DNA from: Micromonospora sp. NBC_01813
GTDB taxonomy: Bacteria > Actinomycetota > Actinomycetes > Mycobacteriales > Micromonosporaceae
Length of the DNA: 64,000 nucleotides
Reading direction: 5' to 3'
Assembly (NCBI RefSeq): GCF_035917335.1
Contig: NZ_CP109067.1
Location: 2,665,001-2,729,000, forward strand
Shown here: piece after piece, positions 44,761 through 53,991 of the stretch
Numbering within the stretch: position 1 is the stretch's first letter
Layout: each line of letters opens with the position of its first letter
Translations under genes and position numbers: made by a program
The notes under the pieces: model-generated
What the model was told of the DNA's origin: nothing
The model's input: the letters and a program-made list of their open reading frames with translations, nothing else
The model's database searches: none

Positions 44761-45828
44761 CTAGGTCATGGTGGCGGGAGTCGGTGCCGCGACGTCGACC
44801 GGCCGATCGACCAACGGCACCGTAACGCTCATGAGGTCACCATCACGCTCCACCTCGCCAGGACGCTGCAGCCGGGCCAGGGTCCGGAGCATCCCGAGGT
44901 CACTGGCGGCGACGTGGGCCACCAGCGCGGACTGACCGGTCCGGCCGGCGTAGGCGACCAGCCGGCGCAGCAGCGCGGTGCCGACCCCGCGACGACGCCA
45001 ACCGTCCTCCACCAGCACGGCCACCTCGGCGAGGGCACCCTCGACGACGAGCCGCCCGGCACCGACGATCCGCTCGCTCGTACCGCTGCTGTCGACGGCG
45101 ACCAGCAGCAGTCCCCGCGGCTGGTCGAGAATCCGCCGCAGACGCGCGGTGACCACGTCGGCGGGGCGGCCGACCAGGCCAGGGGTACCGCCCTCCGGCG
45201 AGCAACGGCCGACCATCGCCTGCAGCCCGGCGAGGTCGTCGGTGCCGGCGCCACGCAGCACCAGCTCCGCGCCGTCGGCGAGCATCAGCGCCAACTGGTC
45301 GCCGGTGCGCCGGCTCACCCCCGCCGCCAACTCCACCAGGGCCTGCGCCCGGGCGAACTCGGCCGGGGTGAAGCTCGGCTCCCGCCGGACGATGTCGTAG
45401 CAACCGCCGGCCGGGTCGGGCAGGCGCATCGTGTCGGTCAGCCGGGTCGCGGTCTGCGCCGCTGGCGCCGGACGCCAGGTCACCGACGTCGCGCCGAGCA
45501 GCGTACGCAGCACGTCGCCGAGCGCCTCCGGATCCCGGACCAACCGGTTGGCCAGGGCCAACGCCCGGGTCGGCTGGTCCGCCAGGCCACGGGCCTCGGC
45601 CCGGGCGACCCACGGGTCGCGGCCTCGGCCACGCTCCACGGCAGCGATCAGGTCCGCCTCGGTCATCGTCTCCGGGGCGTCGACCAGAAAGTCGTCGACG
45701 GCACCGCCCTCGGTGGTGTGCACCTGGACGGCAAGGATGTTCACCGCACGCAACGCCAGGCTCGCGGTGAGCACGGCCAGGTAACCCGGCCGGTCGTCCA
45801 CCGTCGCTCTGATCCGCCACAGCGCCAT
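44761..45828 (-). CDS. ACT domain-GNAT fusion (amino-acid-regulated protein acetyltransferase type)
   Basis: Protein of 355 aa. The N-terminal ACT-type regulatory domain (about 1-75: IRATVDDRPGYLAVLTASLA) is joined through a helical middle to a C-terminal GNAT domain (about 200-330) with AEVAVLVEDGWRRRGVGTALLRRLV, the acetyl-CoA loop being RRRGVGTAL. This layout matches actinobacterial AAPatA/MaKat-type lysine acetyltransferases, which are switched by amino acids such as Asn or Cys and modify acyl-CoA synthetases. The specific effector is not readable. ATG has GAGAGGAG 6 nt upstream. The next upstream gene also carries an ACT domain. Confidence 0.8.
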   Translation of the reverse strand: MALWRIRATVDDRPGYLAVLTASLALRAVNILAVQVHTTEGGAVDDFLVDAPETMTEADLIAAVERGRGRDPWVARAEARGLADQPTRALALANRLVRDPEALGDVLRTLLGATSVTWRPAPAAQTATRLTDTMRLPDPAGGCYDIVRREPSFTPAEFARAQALVELAAGVSRRTGDQLALMLADGAELVLRGAGTDDLAGLQAMVGRCSPEGGTPGLVGRPADVVTARLRRILDQPRGLLLVAVDSSGTSERIVGAGRLVVEGALAEVAVLVEDGWRRRGVGTALLRRLVAYAGRTGQSALVAHVAASDLGMLRTLARLQRPGEVERDGDLMSVTVPLVDRPVDVAAPTPATMT

Positions 45829-46013
45829 CGGCTGCTCCTCTCCCCCAGGGTGCTCGGTGCCCGCTCGTTCAGCGCCGCACTGCGCCCACTTCCCAGCTTG
45901 CCGTCGTGCTGTTTCCCTCAGATTGCCCGGCGGTGACTTCTCTCGGTGACGTCGGCCACCGATCCGGACGTCGAGATCCGGACGTCGACGTCGATCGGCT
46001 CACCGCTGGCGCG

Positions 46014-46850
46014 TCAACGCTGGACGACGACCGGTTCGGCGGTCACCAGATCCAGCCGGTCGCCGAGGATCACCGTGGCCGCTCGGACCAACTGGGCGAT
46101 CCGGTCCACCTCGGTGATGTGGAAGGCCGCCGCGGGCAGCCCGTCGCCGTCGGTCCGGGCGACGATCAGCACCAGACCGGCCCGGCCGAACGGCACCGAG
46201 GCGTACCGCACCCCGTCCGGCCCGTCCATCGGCCGCGCCCGCAGCGGAGTGACTTCGGGCAGTCGCAGCGGCACCGGAGCTCGCCAGCTGGCGTAGCCCA
46301 CCGCGGGCTCGCCGCCGGTCGGCGGCTCGTCGACCGGCACCGTCAGGCCCGCCACGAATCCGTCACCGGAGCGAAGCGGAGCGTCGAGGCGCAGCTCAGC
46401 GTCGAGCGAGCCGAGCGCCGTCGGTGCCGTGGCACCGGAAGATGGCCTCGAACCACTGCGAATCGCCCAGTCCGCCGGCACCACGGCGGCAACGGCCCAG
46501 TCGGCCGCCAGCAGCCCGGGCACCGCGTCGACCAAGGTGGCGAGTCCATCGGTGGGATTGGCCGCCACCTGCGCGAGCAGTTCGGCGTCCTGACCGCCGT
46601 TGACCGGGGCACCGATGGCGCGCCAGACACCGTCGACCTGGACGCCCGGAATAGCGGCGAGTCCGGCGAGCAGCCGGTCCACCCGGGCAGTCCCCGGCCA
46701 GACCACCGAGAAGTCGTCCACCGCCCGGCCCCCGAGCCGCTCCAGCACCGTCACCTGGACGATGTCGGCGCCCGCCACCCCGAGTGTGCGGGCCACCTGT
46801 CCGAGCGCACCGGGCCGGTCCGGCAGGGTCACACGAACCCTCAGCAACAT
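46014..46850 (-). CDS. ACT-domain protein of unknown function
   Basis: Protein of 278 aa. The N-terminal ACT domain (about 1-75) opens RVRVTLPDRPGALGQVARTLG with a Gly at the ligand turn, then ADIVQVTVLERLGGRAVDDF. The rest (about 90-278) resembles a divergent GAF-like sensor (VRYASVPFGRAGLVLIVAR and the end helix IAQLVRAATVILGDRLDLV), but this is weak. There is no catalytic domain or DNA-binding motif. It lies 185 bp upstream of, and is co-oriented with, the ACT-acetyltransferase, suggesting a shared amino-acid signal. The start has GGAGGA. Confidence 0.68.
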   Translation of the reverse strand: MLLRVRVTLPDRPGALGQVARTLGVAGADIVQVTVLERLGGRAVDDFSVVWPGTARVDRLLAGLAAIPGVQVDGVWRAIGAPVNGGQDAELLAQVAANPTDGLATLVDAVPGLLAADWAVAAVVPADWAIRSGSRPSSGATAPTALGSLDAELRLDAPLRSGDGFVAGLTVPVDEPPTGGEPAVGYASWRAPVPLRLPEVTPLRARPMDGPDGVRYASVPFGRAGLVLIVARTDGDGLPAAAFHITEVDRIAQLVRAATVILGDRLDLVTAEPVVVQR

Positions 46851-47027
46851 GTCAGTCCTCCAGTCGCGCGCCGGCCAGCCCCTCCCCGGTCGTCAACCAG
46901 ACTGCCCGATGACCATTTCATCCCTGTTGCGATGGCATGACCCGCCAGGAAATCACCTGGTCGACCGATCGGCTCTGGTCACACCATCACCCGTTCGGAT
47001 GATCTTCAGACCGGACGAGGCGTCCGT

Positions 47028-48074
47028 TCACGCTGAGGCTCGCGGCACCATATGGGTCTCTAGCAGGACATAGGGCACCTGCAGCTCGTCGCGTCGAATC
47101 CGGGACAACAGCAGCCGGGCCATCTGCCGCCCCATCTCCTCGACCGGCTGGTAAACGGTCGTCAACGGCGGGTCGGACTGCCGGGCGATCGAGGCGTCCT
47201 CGAACCCGACCACCGCCACATCGTCGGGCACCCGACGGCCCGTCTCGCGCAGCGCCCGCAGTGCCCCGCACGCCATCAGGTCGGACGCGACGAAGACGGC
47301 GTCCAGATCGGGGTGGCGTTCCAGCAGATGGCGCATGGCCGCGGTGCCGCTGCCCTCGCTGAAGTCCCCGTACGCCACCATCGTGGCCCCCGCAGGTTGG
47401 CCGCTGTGCCGGATCGCCTCGTGGTAGCCGGTCAGTCGGGCGACGCCGACGCCCATGTCCTGCGGTCCGGCGATCGTCGCCACCCGCCGACGCCCCCGGG
47501 CGAGCAGATACTCGACCGCCAGCCGGGCACCACCGGCGTTGTCCACGTCGACGAAGTAGGCCGGGCGCGCGTCCGGATGCAGCATCCGCGCCGGCCGGCC
47601 ACCCAGCACGCTCGGTAGCCCGCGTTGCTCGAGCAGCGTCGGCAACGGATCCGCGTCGTGCAGCGACAGCAGCAGGACGCCGTCGACGTGCTGGTTGGTC
47701 AGATGGTGCTCGACCCGCTCCCGCTCCGCTGGCGACTGGGCCATCGCCAACCACAGTTGCATCGGGGTGTCGAGCAGTCCGGAACTGATGCCCCGCACGA
47801 TGCCCGCGAAGAACGGCTCGCCGAACACCCGCTCCTCGGACTCGGAGACCACCAGAGCGACCGAGTCGGTCCGCTGGGTGACCAGCGCGCGGGCAGCGCG
47901 GTTCGGCACGTAGCCCAACTCGGCGATCGCCTGTTGGACGGCCGCCCGAGCCTCCGGGCTGACCTGCGGTGACCCGTTGACGACACGGGACACCGTGCCC
48001 CGCCCCACCCCGGCCCGCGCGGCTACCGCGTCGAGGGTGGGCCGGCCGAGCGACCGGGTGCGCTGGGTAGTCAT
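47028..48074 (-). CDS. cebR: LacI-family cellobiose/cellotriose repressor
   Basis: Repressor of 348 aa. The N-terminal helix-turn-helix is PTLDAVAARAGVGRGTVSRVVN, then a hinge helix with RAARALVTQRTDSVALVVSE, and a sugar-binding domain with GVLLLSLHDADPLP, VDNAGGARLAVEYLL and AVVGFEDASIARQSDPPLTTV. The sequence style and the place next to the beta-glucosidase and CebGFE genes identify CebR. The perfect boxes upstream of cebE and the GH9 gene are the expected targets. GGAGGAA precedes the ATG. A terminator separates it from the beta-glucosidase gene, so it can be expressed on its own. Confidence 0.9.
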   Translation of the reverse strand: MTTQRTRSLGRPTLDAVAARAGVGRGTVSRVVNGSPQVSPEARAAVQQAIAELGYVPNRAARALVTQRTDSVALVVSESEERVFGEPFFAGIVRGISSGLLDTPMQLWLAMAQSPAERERVEHHLTNQHVDGVLLLSLHDADPLPTLLEQRGLPSVLGGRPARMLHPDARPAYFVDVDNAGGARLAVEYLLARGRRRVATIAGPQDMGVGVARLTGYHEAIRHSGQPAGATMVAYGDFSEGSGTAAMRHLLERHPDLDAVFVASDLMACGALRALRETGRRVPDDVAVVGFEDASIARQSDPPLTTVYQPVEEMGRQMARLLLSRIRRDELQVPYVLLETHMVPRASA

Positions 48075-48094
48075 CGTCTGTTCCTCCGACCCTG

Positions 48095-48141
48095 GGCCGC
48101 CGCGGCGCCGGTTCCGGGCGGGGAACCGGCGCCGCGCGGCC
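48095..48141 (-). terminator. Terminator hairpin between bglC and cebR
   Basis: A 15-bp perfect stem (CGCGGCGCCGGTTCC and its complement) with a 6-nt loop, extended by GGCCG/CGGCC after a one-base bulge. It begins 22 nt after the bglC stop and would cut read-through into cebR. Confidence 0.75.
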
Positions 48142-48163
48142 AGTTATTGCTGGCTGACCACGC

Positions 48164-49582
48164 CTATTGTGCGGCCAGACCGTTACGTCGGATCACATCG
48201 GCGTACCACCTGGCGCTCGACTTGGGGATCCGAAGCTGCGTGCCGTAGTCGACGTGGATCATGCCGAAGCGCTTCGAATAGCCCCAGGCCCATTCGAAAT
48301 TATCCATCAAAGACCACGCGAAGTAGCCCCGCACTGGCACTCCAGCCGAGATTGCTTCGTGACACGCACGCAGGTGCAGGTCGAAATAGGTCAACCTGTC
48401 CGGATCATCAACTTTGTCGTTGACCACCTCGTCGACGTAGGCCGAGCCGTTCTCGGTGATGTAGATCGGCACCTCCGGGTACTCGTCGTGCACCCGGCGG
48501 AGCACCTCGACCAGCCCGGGGGCGTCGACCTCCCACCCCATGTCGGTCACCGGCAGCCCCCGGTCGACGAACCGGACCCGCTCGCTGCCCGGCCAGTTGG
48601 ACGGCTCGACGGCGGCGTCCGGCAGCGGCGCGGCGACCACGTGGCGGGTGTAGTAGTTGATCCCGAGCACGTTGAGCGGGGTGGCGATGACATCGAGGTC
48701 CCCGTCGCGCACGTGCGCCTGGTCGGTGACCGGGGCCAGATCCTCCACCACGTCCGACGGGTACTGCCCCCGCAGGATCGGGTCCAGGAAGATCCGGTTC
48801 GCCAGCCCGTCGATCCGCCGGGCCGCATCGACATCGGCCGCCGAATCGGTCTGCGGGGACACCGCGTACAGGTTCAGCGTGACGCCGAAGTCGTGGTCCG
48901 GGCGGGCCGCCCGCATCGCCTGCACGGCGAGGCCGTGCCCGAGCATCAGATGGTGGGCGGCGCGGACCGAGGCGGCACCGTCGGTGACGCCCGGAGCGTG
49001 CACCCCGGAGCCGTACCCGAGGAACGCCGAGCACCAGGGTTCGTTGAGCGTGGTCCAGTAGCGCACCCGGTCACCCAGTGCGCCGTGCACCAGCTCGGCA
49101 TAGTCGGCGAACCGCGCGGCGGTGTCCCGCGCCGGCCAGCCGCCCGCATCCTCCAGCGGCTGGGGCAGATCCCAGTGGTAGAGGGTCAGCCACGGCTCGA
49201 TCCCCTGGGCCAGCAGTTCGTCGACCAGGCGCTGGTAGAAGTCCAGGCCGGCCTGGTTGGCCGGGCCGGAACCGCCGGGCTGCACCCGCGGCCAGGACAC
49301 CGAGAACCGGTAGGACTTCAGGCCGAGCTCGGCCATCAGCCCCACGTCGTCACGGTAACGGTGGTAGTGGTCACAGGCCACGTCCCCGCTGTCGCCACCG
49401 AGGACCTTGCCCGGAGTGTGACTGAAGGTGTCCCAGATGGACGGTGTCCGGCCATCGACGCTCGCCGCACCCTCGATCTGGTACGCCGCCGTGGCGGCAC
49501 CCCAGAGGAAACCGGGTGGGAACAGGAGCTGACCGGAGCCTTCCCGGAACTCCGCGGTCTGCGGACTTGCTGCTTTGGTCAC
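48164..49582 (-). CDS. bglC: GH1 beta-glucosidase
   Basis: Cytoplasmic family 1 beta-glucosidase of 472 aa that splits imported cellobiose and cello-oligosaccharides to glucose. Seen: [19 protein letters not shown], the acid/base Glu in [13 protein letters not shown], the nucleophile Glu in [11 protein letters not shown], and [18 protein letters not shown]. There is no signal peptide. The GTG start overlaps the cebG stop by 4 nt, so it is the last gene of the cebEFG-bglC operon, as in Streptomyces. Confidence 0.95.
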   Translation of the reverse strand: MTKAASPQTAEFREGSGQLLFPPGFLWGAATAAYQIEGAASVDGRTPSIWDTFSHTPGKVLGGDSGDVACDHYHRYRDDVGLMAELGLKSYRFSVSWPRVQPGGSGPANQAGLDFYQRLVDELLAQGIEPWLTLYHWDLPQPLEDAGGWPARDTAARFADYAELVHGALGDRVRYWTTLNEPWCSAFLGYGSGVHAPGVTDGAASVRAAHHLMLGHGLAVQAMRAARPDHDFGVTLNLYAVSPQTDSAADVDAARRIDGLANRIFLDPILRGQYPSDVVEDLAPVTDQAHVRDGDLDVIATPLNVLGINYYTRHVVAAPLPDAAVEPSNWPGSERVRFVDRGLPVTDMGWEVDAPGLVEVLRRVHDEYPEVPIYITENGSAYVDEVVNDKVDDPDRLTYFDLHLRACHEAISAGVPVRGYFAWSLMDNFEWAWGYSKRFGMIHVDYGTQLRIPKSSARWYADVIRRNGLAAQ

Positions 49583-50481
49583 GACTTGACGGCGCCTTCC
49601 ATGATGCCGCCGATGATCTGGCGGCCGAAGAGGATGAAGACAACGAACAGCGGGAGCGTCGCGATCAGCGTCCCCGCGAAAATCTGGGAATTATCGGCGA
49701 AGTACGCCGAGTTCAGACTGCGCAGGGAGATCTGCACCGTCGGGTTCGTCGGATCGGCGAGCACCACGAATGGCCAGAAGAACTGGTTCCACTGCTCCAT
49801 GAAGGTGAGCAGGCCGAGCACGGCCGCAGCCGGGCGCAGCGCGGGTGCCACCACGTGCCAGTAGATGCGCCAGGTGGAACAGCCGTCGACCCGGGCCGCC
49901 TCGATCAGTTCGTTGGGTACCGCCTGCTCGGCGTACTGCCGCATCATGAAGATCCCGAAGCCGCCGATGAGGAACGGCACGATGACCGACGGCATCCGGT
50001 TCAGCCAGCCGAGCTCGGACATCAGGATGTAGAGCGGAAGTACGCCGAGCTGGATCGGGATCATCATCGACGCTAGGACGACCAGCAGCAGGGCGTTCTT
50101 GCCGCGGAACCGCAGCTTGGCGAAGGCGAAGCCGGCGAGCGAGCCGAAGAAGACCGTCGCGATGGTGATCGTGCCCGACACCAGGACCGAGTTCATCAGC
50201 CCCTTGAGAATGTTGGCGTCCTGGTTGGCCAGCACCCGTCCGATGTTCTCACCGAGGTTGCCGCCGGGCAGGAACGGCGGTGGCCAGGTGTTGGCCGCGT
50301 CGTTGGTCCGCGAGGCGATGACGATCATCCAGTAGAACGGGAAGAGCGACAGGATCACCCCGAAGATCAACCCGATCCAGGTCAGTGGGCTCGCCTTGAA
50401 CAGCCGCTCGGAGGTTGACGACGGGCCCTTGCCGCCGCGTTTGGGTTTACGCGCCACGGGTTGCAGGGTTGCGGTGGTCAT
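49579..50481 (-). CDS. cebG: Cellobiose/cellotriose ABC transporter permease CebG
   Basis: Membrane permease of 300 aa, MalG type. It has six predicted helices; the first is [22 protein letters not shown] and the EAA-loop is [21 protein letters not shown], the contact to the ATPase. No ATPase gene is in the operon; in such actinomycete importers a shared MsiK ATPase encoded elsewhere supplies the energy. It is separated from cebF by 6 nt. Confidence 0.92.
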   Translation of the reverse strand: MTTATLQPVARKPKRGGKGPSSTSERLFKASPLTWIGLIFGVILSLFPFYWMIVIASRTNDAANTWPPPFLPGGNLGENIGRVLANQDANILKGLMNSVLVSGTITIATVFFGSLAGFAFAKLRFRGKNALLLVVLASMMIPIQLGVLPLYILMSELGWLNRMPSVIVPFLIGGFGIFMMRQYAEQAVPNELIEAARVDGCSTWRIYWHVVAPALRPAAAVLGLLTFMEQWNQFFWPFVVLADPTNPTVQISLRSLNSAYFADNSQIFAGTLIATLPLFVVFILFGRQIIGGIMEGAVKS

Positions 50482-50487
50482 CGTGCC

Positions 50488-51474
50488 TCACTTGTCCGAG
50501 CTGATCCGACGGGCCAACAGGTAGTTGACGAGCGACATGCCCGCGATCAGCAGGAACAGCAGCAGCGACACCGCGCCCGCGTAGCCCCACTGGAAGCGCT
50601 GGTTCATGACGTCGAGCAGGTACATCGTGATGGTCTGGAACTGACCCTGTGATCCACCGGAGATGCCGCCGGGCCCGCTGGTGAACAGCAGGGGTTCGGT
50701 GAACAGCTGCAGGCCACCGATCGTCGAGATGATCAGGGTGAAGATGATGGTGGGCCGCAACTGCGGCACGGTGATCGACCAGAACTGCCGCATCCGGGAC
50801 GCGCCGTCGAGCGCGGCGGCCTCGTACATGTCCTTGGGGATGGCCTGCATTCCGGCGAGATAGATCAACGCGTTGTAGCCGACCCATCGCCAGTCGACCA
50901 TCGTGGAGATCGCGAACCAGGAGGCGAACTTGCTGGCCCGGAAGTCGATCGGGTCCGCACCGAACACCGACAGCAGCCAGTTGATCAGGCCGAAGTCGCG
51001 GGCGTAGATCATGGAGAAGATCAGCGCGACCACCGCGGTCGAGGTGATGATCGGCATCGCGATGGCCATCCGGAAGAAGGTCTGACCCTTGATCCGCCGG
51101 TTCAGCGCGTTGGCCAGCATCATCGCGATCACCAACTGCGGGACCGTGGCCATCAGGAACATGCCGAAGGTGTTGTAGACCGCGTTCCAGAACTGTGGGT
51201 CGTCGGCGATCAGCCGGACGAAGTTGTCCAGGCCGATGAAGCTGGTCTCGGCGTTCAGCGGTGACCGGTCGGTCATCGCGATCCAGACGGTGTAGACGAT
51301 CGGGTAGATGCCGAAGGTCGCGAAGATGACGAAGAACGGCAGGACGTAGAGGTAGGGGGAGAATTTGAGGTCCAGGCGGGTCAGCGAGCGGCGTCGGGCC
51401 TTCTCACCGCCGGCCGGACCCGCCCGGTGTCCGCGCGGCTGCGCCGGCGCGGGGGTGTCAAGCTCCAGGCTCAT
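50488..51474 (-). CDS. cebF: Cellobiose/cellotriose ABC transporter permease CebF
   Basis: Membrane permease of 328 aa, MalF type. A cytoplasmic basic N-terminus is followed by six helices (FSPYLYVLPFFVIFATFGIY first) and the EAA-loop KDMYEAAALDGASRMRQFWSI. The frame is open far upstream, but the ATG at 51474 has GAAGGA and starts just before the first helix. It follows cebE across a 137-nt gap that contains a strong hairpin. Confidence 0.92.
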   Translation of the reverse strand: MSLELDTPAPAQPRGHRAGPAGGEKARRRSLTRLDLKFSPYLYVLPFFVIFATFGIYPIVYTVWIAMTDRSPLNAETSFIGLDNFVRLIADDPQFWNAVYNTFGMFLMATVPQLVIAMMLANALNRRIKGQTFFRMAIAMPIITSTAVVALIFSMIYARDFGLINWLLSVFGADPIDFRASKFASWFAISTMVDWRWVGYNALIYLAGMQAIPKDMYEAAALDGASRMRQFWSITVPQLRPTIIFTLIISTIGGLQLFTEPLLFTSGPGGISGGSQGQFQTITMYLLDVMNQRFQWGYAGAVSLLLFLLIAGMSLVNYLLARRISSDK

Positions 51475-51552
51475 CGGGAGTCCTTCAGTTGTACGGCGGC
51501 CGGCCGCCGTTGGCCAGGGGGTCCGCGCGCCGCTGGCACCGCGACGCGGCGG

Positions 51553-51591
51553 GAGAGGTGGCGCCGGCAGATCCTGCCGACGCCACCTCTC
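51553..51591 (-). terminator. Intercistronic hairpin between cebE and cebF
   Basis: An 18-bp stem with one mismatch (arms GAGAGGTGGCGCCGGCAG and CTGCCGACGCCACCTCTC) and a 3-nt loop. It probably acts as a partial terminator or 3' stabiliser, giving more binding protein than permease. Confidence 0.65.
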
Positions 51592-51611
51592 ACACGGGGT
51601 GCCGCACCGCT

Positions 51612-52913
51612 CTATCGACCGGCGGCCGTACCGTTCGTCACGGCGTCCTGCCAACCCGCGTCCGGGGCTTGGCCCTGCTCCACCGCCCGCAGCGCGTTCT
51701 CCACCGCCGTACGGACCGCCTGGTTCTTCGGACCGAGGTAGACCGGCTTGAGCTCGCTGGCGCCGGCGGCGAAGATCTCACCGGTCGGAGCGTCCGAGAA
51801 GTAGTCGTTGACCGCGGCGGCGACCGTCGGGTCCTCCAGCGCCTGCGGCGAGGACGGCAGGTTGCCGACCGACTCGAAGGCGGAGATGTGACCCTCCGGG
51901 CTGGTCAGGTACTTCACCAGCTCGGCGGCGGCGGCCTGGTGCTTGCTGGAGGTGGGCACCGCGAGGAACGAGCCGCCCCAGTTGCCGCCGTTGCCCGGCG
52001 CCTTGGCGATGTCCCACTTGCCGGCGGCCTCCGGACCGGCCTGGCCCTCGATGACACCGGTCATCCAGGCCGGGCAGGCGATGGTGGCGAAGCTGGCGTT
52101 CTTGAAGCCGGCGTTCCACTCGTTGGAGAATGACTGCAGGTTGTTCGACAGCCCGGCACCGATCATGTCGGTGGTCAGGTCGAATGCCGCCCGCACGTCC
52201 GGGTTGCTCTCCAGGACGAACTGGTTGTCGGTGTCGTAGTAGGTGTGTCCGCTGCTGTCACCGGCGATCTGGCTCAGCACCAGGTTGTAGAAGCTGGTCG
52301 CCGAGTCGACGAACGCCTTGTCCGGGGTGGCGGCCTTGAACTGCTCGCCGACCTCGATGAAGTCCTCCCAGCTCGACCAGAGCGCGCCGACCTCGTCGCG
52401 TTCGGTCGGCAGGTTGGCGGCCTCGAAGTGGTCCTTGCGGTAGCACAGCGCCATGCCGCCGACGTCGGTGCCGAGTGCGAGCACCTTGCCGTCGGGCAGC
52501 ACGCCGGCCTCCCACTTCCAGGGCAGGAAGTTGTCCTTGAGGTCGTTGGCGCCGTACTCACCGAGGTCGACGAACTTGTCGGCCTGGGCGAAGAACTGCG
52601 ACATCGTGCCCTCTTCGATCGCCACCACGTCCCCGGCACCGGAGCCGGCGGTGATCTGCTGGGTGAGGCGGGTGTTGTAGTCACCCAGGCCAAGGCCCTT
52701 GCCCCGCTGCTGCACGGTGACGTTCGGGTTGTCGTTCTGGTACTGCTCGATCAGTTCGTCGTATCCGAAGCCCGCGTCGCCGAAGATGTCGACAACCAGG
52801 GTGATCGGGCCGTCTGGATCCGAATCGGCGTCGTCGGAGCTGCAGGCCGTGGCCGTGAACATAACGGCTGAGGCGAGTGCGACCGCGGCGTACCGCCGGA
52901 GCGTGACGCTCAT
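51612..52913 (-). CDS. cebE: Cellobiose/cellotriose-binding lipoprotein CebE
   Basis: Extracytoplasmic solute-binding lipoprotein of 433 aa. The lipobox ends TATAC at about residue 24, followed by an Asp/Ser-rich tether. Family features: ITLVVDIFGDAGFGYDELI, GSGAGDVVAIEEGTMSQFF, LALGTDVGGMALCYRKDHFE and SFLAVPTSSKHQAAAAELV. It captures cello-oligosaccharides for CebFG. ATG 52913 is preferred: it opens the signal peptide and has GAGAGGGG upstream; the in-frame codon 15 nt earlier is weaker. It is the first gene of the operon. Confidence 0.93.
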   Translation of the reverse strand: MSVTLRRYAAVALASAVMFTATACSSDDADSDPDGPITLVVDIFGDAGFGYDELIEQYQNDNPNVTVQQRGKGLGLGDYNTRLTQQITAGSGAGDVVAIEEGTMSQFFAQADKFVDLGEYGANDLKDNFLPWKWEAGVLPDGKVLALGTDVGGMALCYRKDHFEAANLPTERDEVGALWSSWEDFIEVGEQFKAATPDKAFVDSATSFYNLVLSQIAGDSSGHTYYDTDNQFVLESNPDVRAAFDLTTDMIGAGLSNNLQSFSNEWNAGFKNASFATIACPAWMTGVIEGQAGPEAAGKWDIAKAPGNGGNWGGSFLAVPTSSKHQAAAAELVKYLTSPEGHISAFESVGNLPSSPQALEDPTVAAAVNDYFSDAPTGEIFAAGASELKPVYLGPKNQAVRTAVENALRAVEQGQAPDAGWQDAVTNGTAAGR

Positions 52914-53080
52914 CCTGACCCCTCTCAAGGTCGCTTTTCATGGTGGGGGGTGACCGTGCGGTGTCCGCTCCGGGGGATGGAGCCGCGTTGGCGGGGTGGG
53001 AACCGTCGCGCGGAGCGGGCACTGCACAGCCACGCTCCGCGGTGATCCAGCAAGTGACGTGAATCTCACTCACCCCGGCC

Positions 53081-53093
53081 GGGAGCGCTCCCA
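53081..53093. promoter_or_regulatory. Proximal CebR box of cebE
   Basis: GGGAGCGCTCCCA matches the CebR palindrome except that the first T is C. It covers the predicted start of transcription. Confidence 0.85.
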
Positions 53094-53095
53094 TG

Positions 53096-53124
53096 AGATT
53101 GCCGGGAGGTTTCGGAGGTGTCAA
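53096..53124 (-). promoter_or_regulatory. cebE promoter
   Basis: On the minus strand, TTGACA (53124-53119) and CAATCT (53101-53096) are spaced by 17 bp, the best promoter match in the window. The predicted start is near 53089, inside the proximal CebR box. Confidence 0.7.
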
Positions 53125-53132
53125 GGGGCCAA

Positions 53133-53146
53133 TGGGAGCGTTCCCA
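53133..53146. promoter_or_regulatory. Distal CebR box of cebE
   Basis: TGGGAGCGTTCCCA has one central deviation from the perfect palindrome and lies just upstream of the -35. The two boxes are centred about 52 bp apart, close to five helical turns, allowing cooperative binding. Confidence 0.85.
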
Positions 53147-53297
53147 TTTCGTTACGGCGACAACCGTGGTTCTCTCGGCCGCCCGACGGGGCCCGTCCAC
53201 GGCCGGCAGATCGCCACAAAACGGTAGGAGATACGCCAGCTCAGCGCAGGGAGCTCCCGGGTCGGTCAGCGACCCGGCTCGGCCAAGGCCGCCCGGC

Positions 53298-53843
53298 TCA
53301 GGTCAACCGACGCAGCAACGTCGTCACCCGACCGGCGTCGAAGGCCACCGGATCGAAGCGGGTCCCCACCGTCGCGACCATCTCGGCGTGCCGAGGATCA
53401 GCCGGATCGGCGACCACGGCCAGGAACTCGGCGTAGCCGAAGGCACCACCCACGTCCTCCGGCGGGCAGGCGGACGCCCCGTCGGAGCAGAGCGGATACC
53501 GGACGTCCGGCTCGGGCGGGCCGACCTCCTCCACCACGACGTCGTGCTCCCACCAGTCACCGAAGTCGTAGGTGTAACGAAACCGGGCGCCCTTGGCGAC
53601 CACGGAGTCCAGCCGGATCTCCAACTCGTCACGCAGCAGGAGTTCACCATCCGGATCCGGTTCGCCGTACTGGGCACCGTTGATCTCGAACGAGTGCAGG
53701 TGGCAGTCCTGCCAACCCATGGCGTGCTGGATCACCCGGTGCACCCGGTCGAGGGTGTACCCGCCCGGCACCTGCACCCGACGCCAGACCGGCGGCGCCA
53801 CGTCGGACAAGGTGACCAGCAGGTGGAAGATCCGACGGGCCAT
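53298..53843 (-). CDS. Plasmid pRiA4b ORF-3 family protein
   Basis: Protein of 181 aa matching PF07929. Seen: FHLLVTLSDVAPPVWRRVQV, LDRVHRVIQHAMGWQDCHLH, RYTYDFGDWWEHDVVVE and YPLCSDGASACPPEDVGG, all family hallmarks; the last two Cys and the His residues look like a metal or structural site. The function is unknown; such proteins are widespread on chromosomes and mobile elements. ATG has GAGGAA 8 nt upstream. It is divergent from the pyrimidine reductase gene. Confidence 0.85.
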   Translation of the reverse strand: MARRIFHLLVTLSDVAPPVWRRVQVPGGYTLDRVHRVIQHAMGWQDCHLHSFEINGAQYGEPDPDGELLLRDELEIRLDSVVAKGARFRYTYDFGDWWEHDVVVEEVGPPEPDVRYPLCSDGASACPPEDVGGAFGYAEFLAVVADPADPRHAEMVATVGTRFDPVAFDAGRVTTLLRRLT

Positions 53844-53991
53844 GTCTGCCGTTCCTCTGACCTAGGCTCGCACTCATGATCTGCGGCGCGCGCCGAGAAG
53901 GCCAGTACTCGAAGTGTCGGATCGGTGACTGGTGGGGTTGTCGCCACCGTACCCCCGCACCCGCCGGGCCGGTCCGCGGACAGGCCGGCGA

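Larger units (their letters stand above)
52914..53297. other. 384-bp region holding the cebE promoter
   Basis: There is no gene here. It holds the cebE leader, the promoter and two CebR boxes, and the 3' flank of the convergently placed pRiA4b-type gene. I saw no clear terminator for the latter. Confidence 0.75.

Noticed and set aside
53298-53843. Evidence of plasmid origin from the pRiA4b ORF-3 homologue
   Set aside because: The family is common on chromosomes, and codon use matches the neighbours; no other plasmid or mobile gene is nearby.
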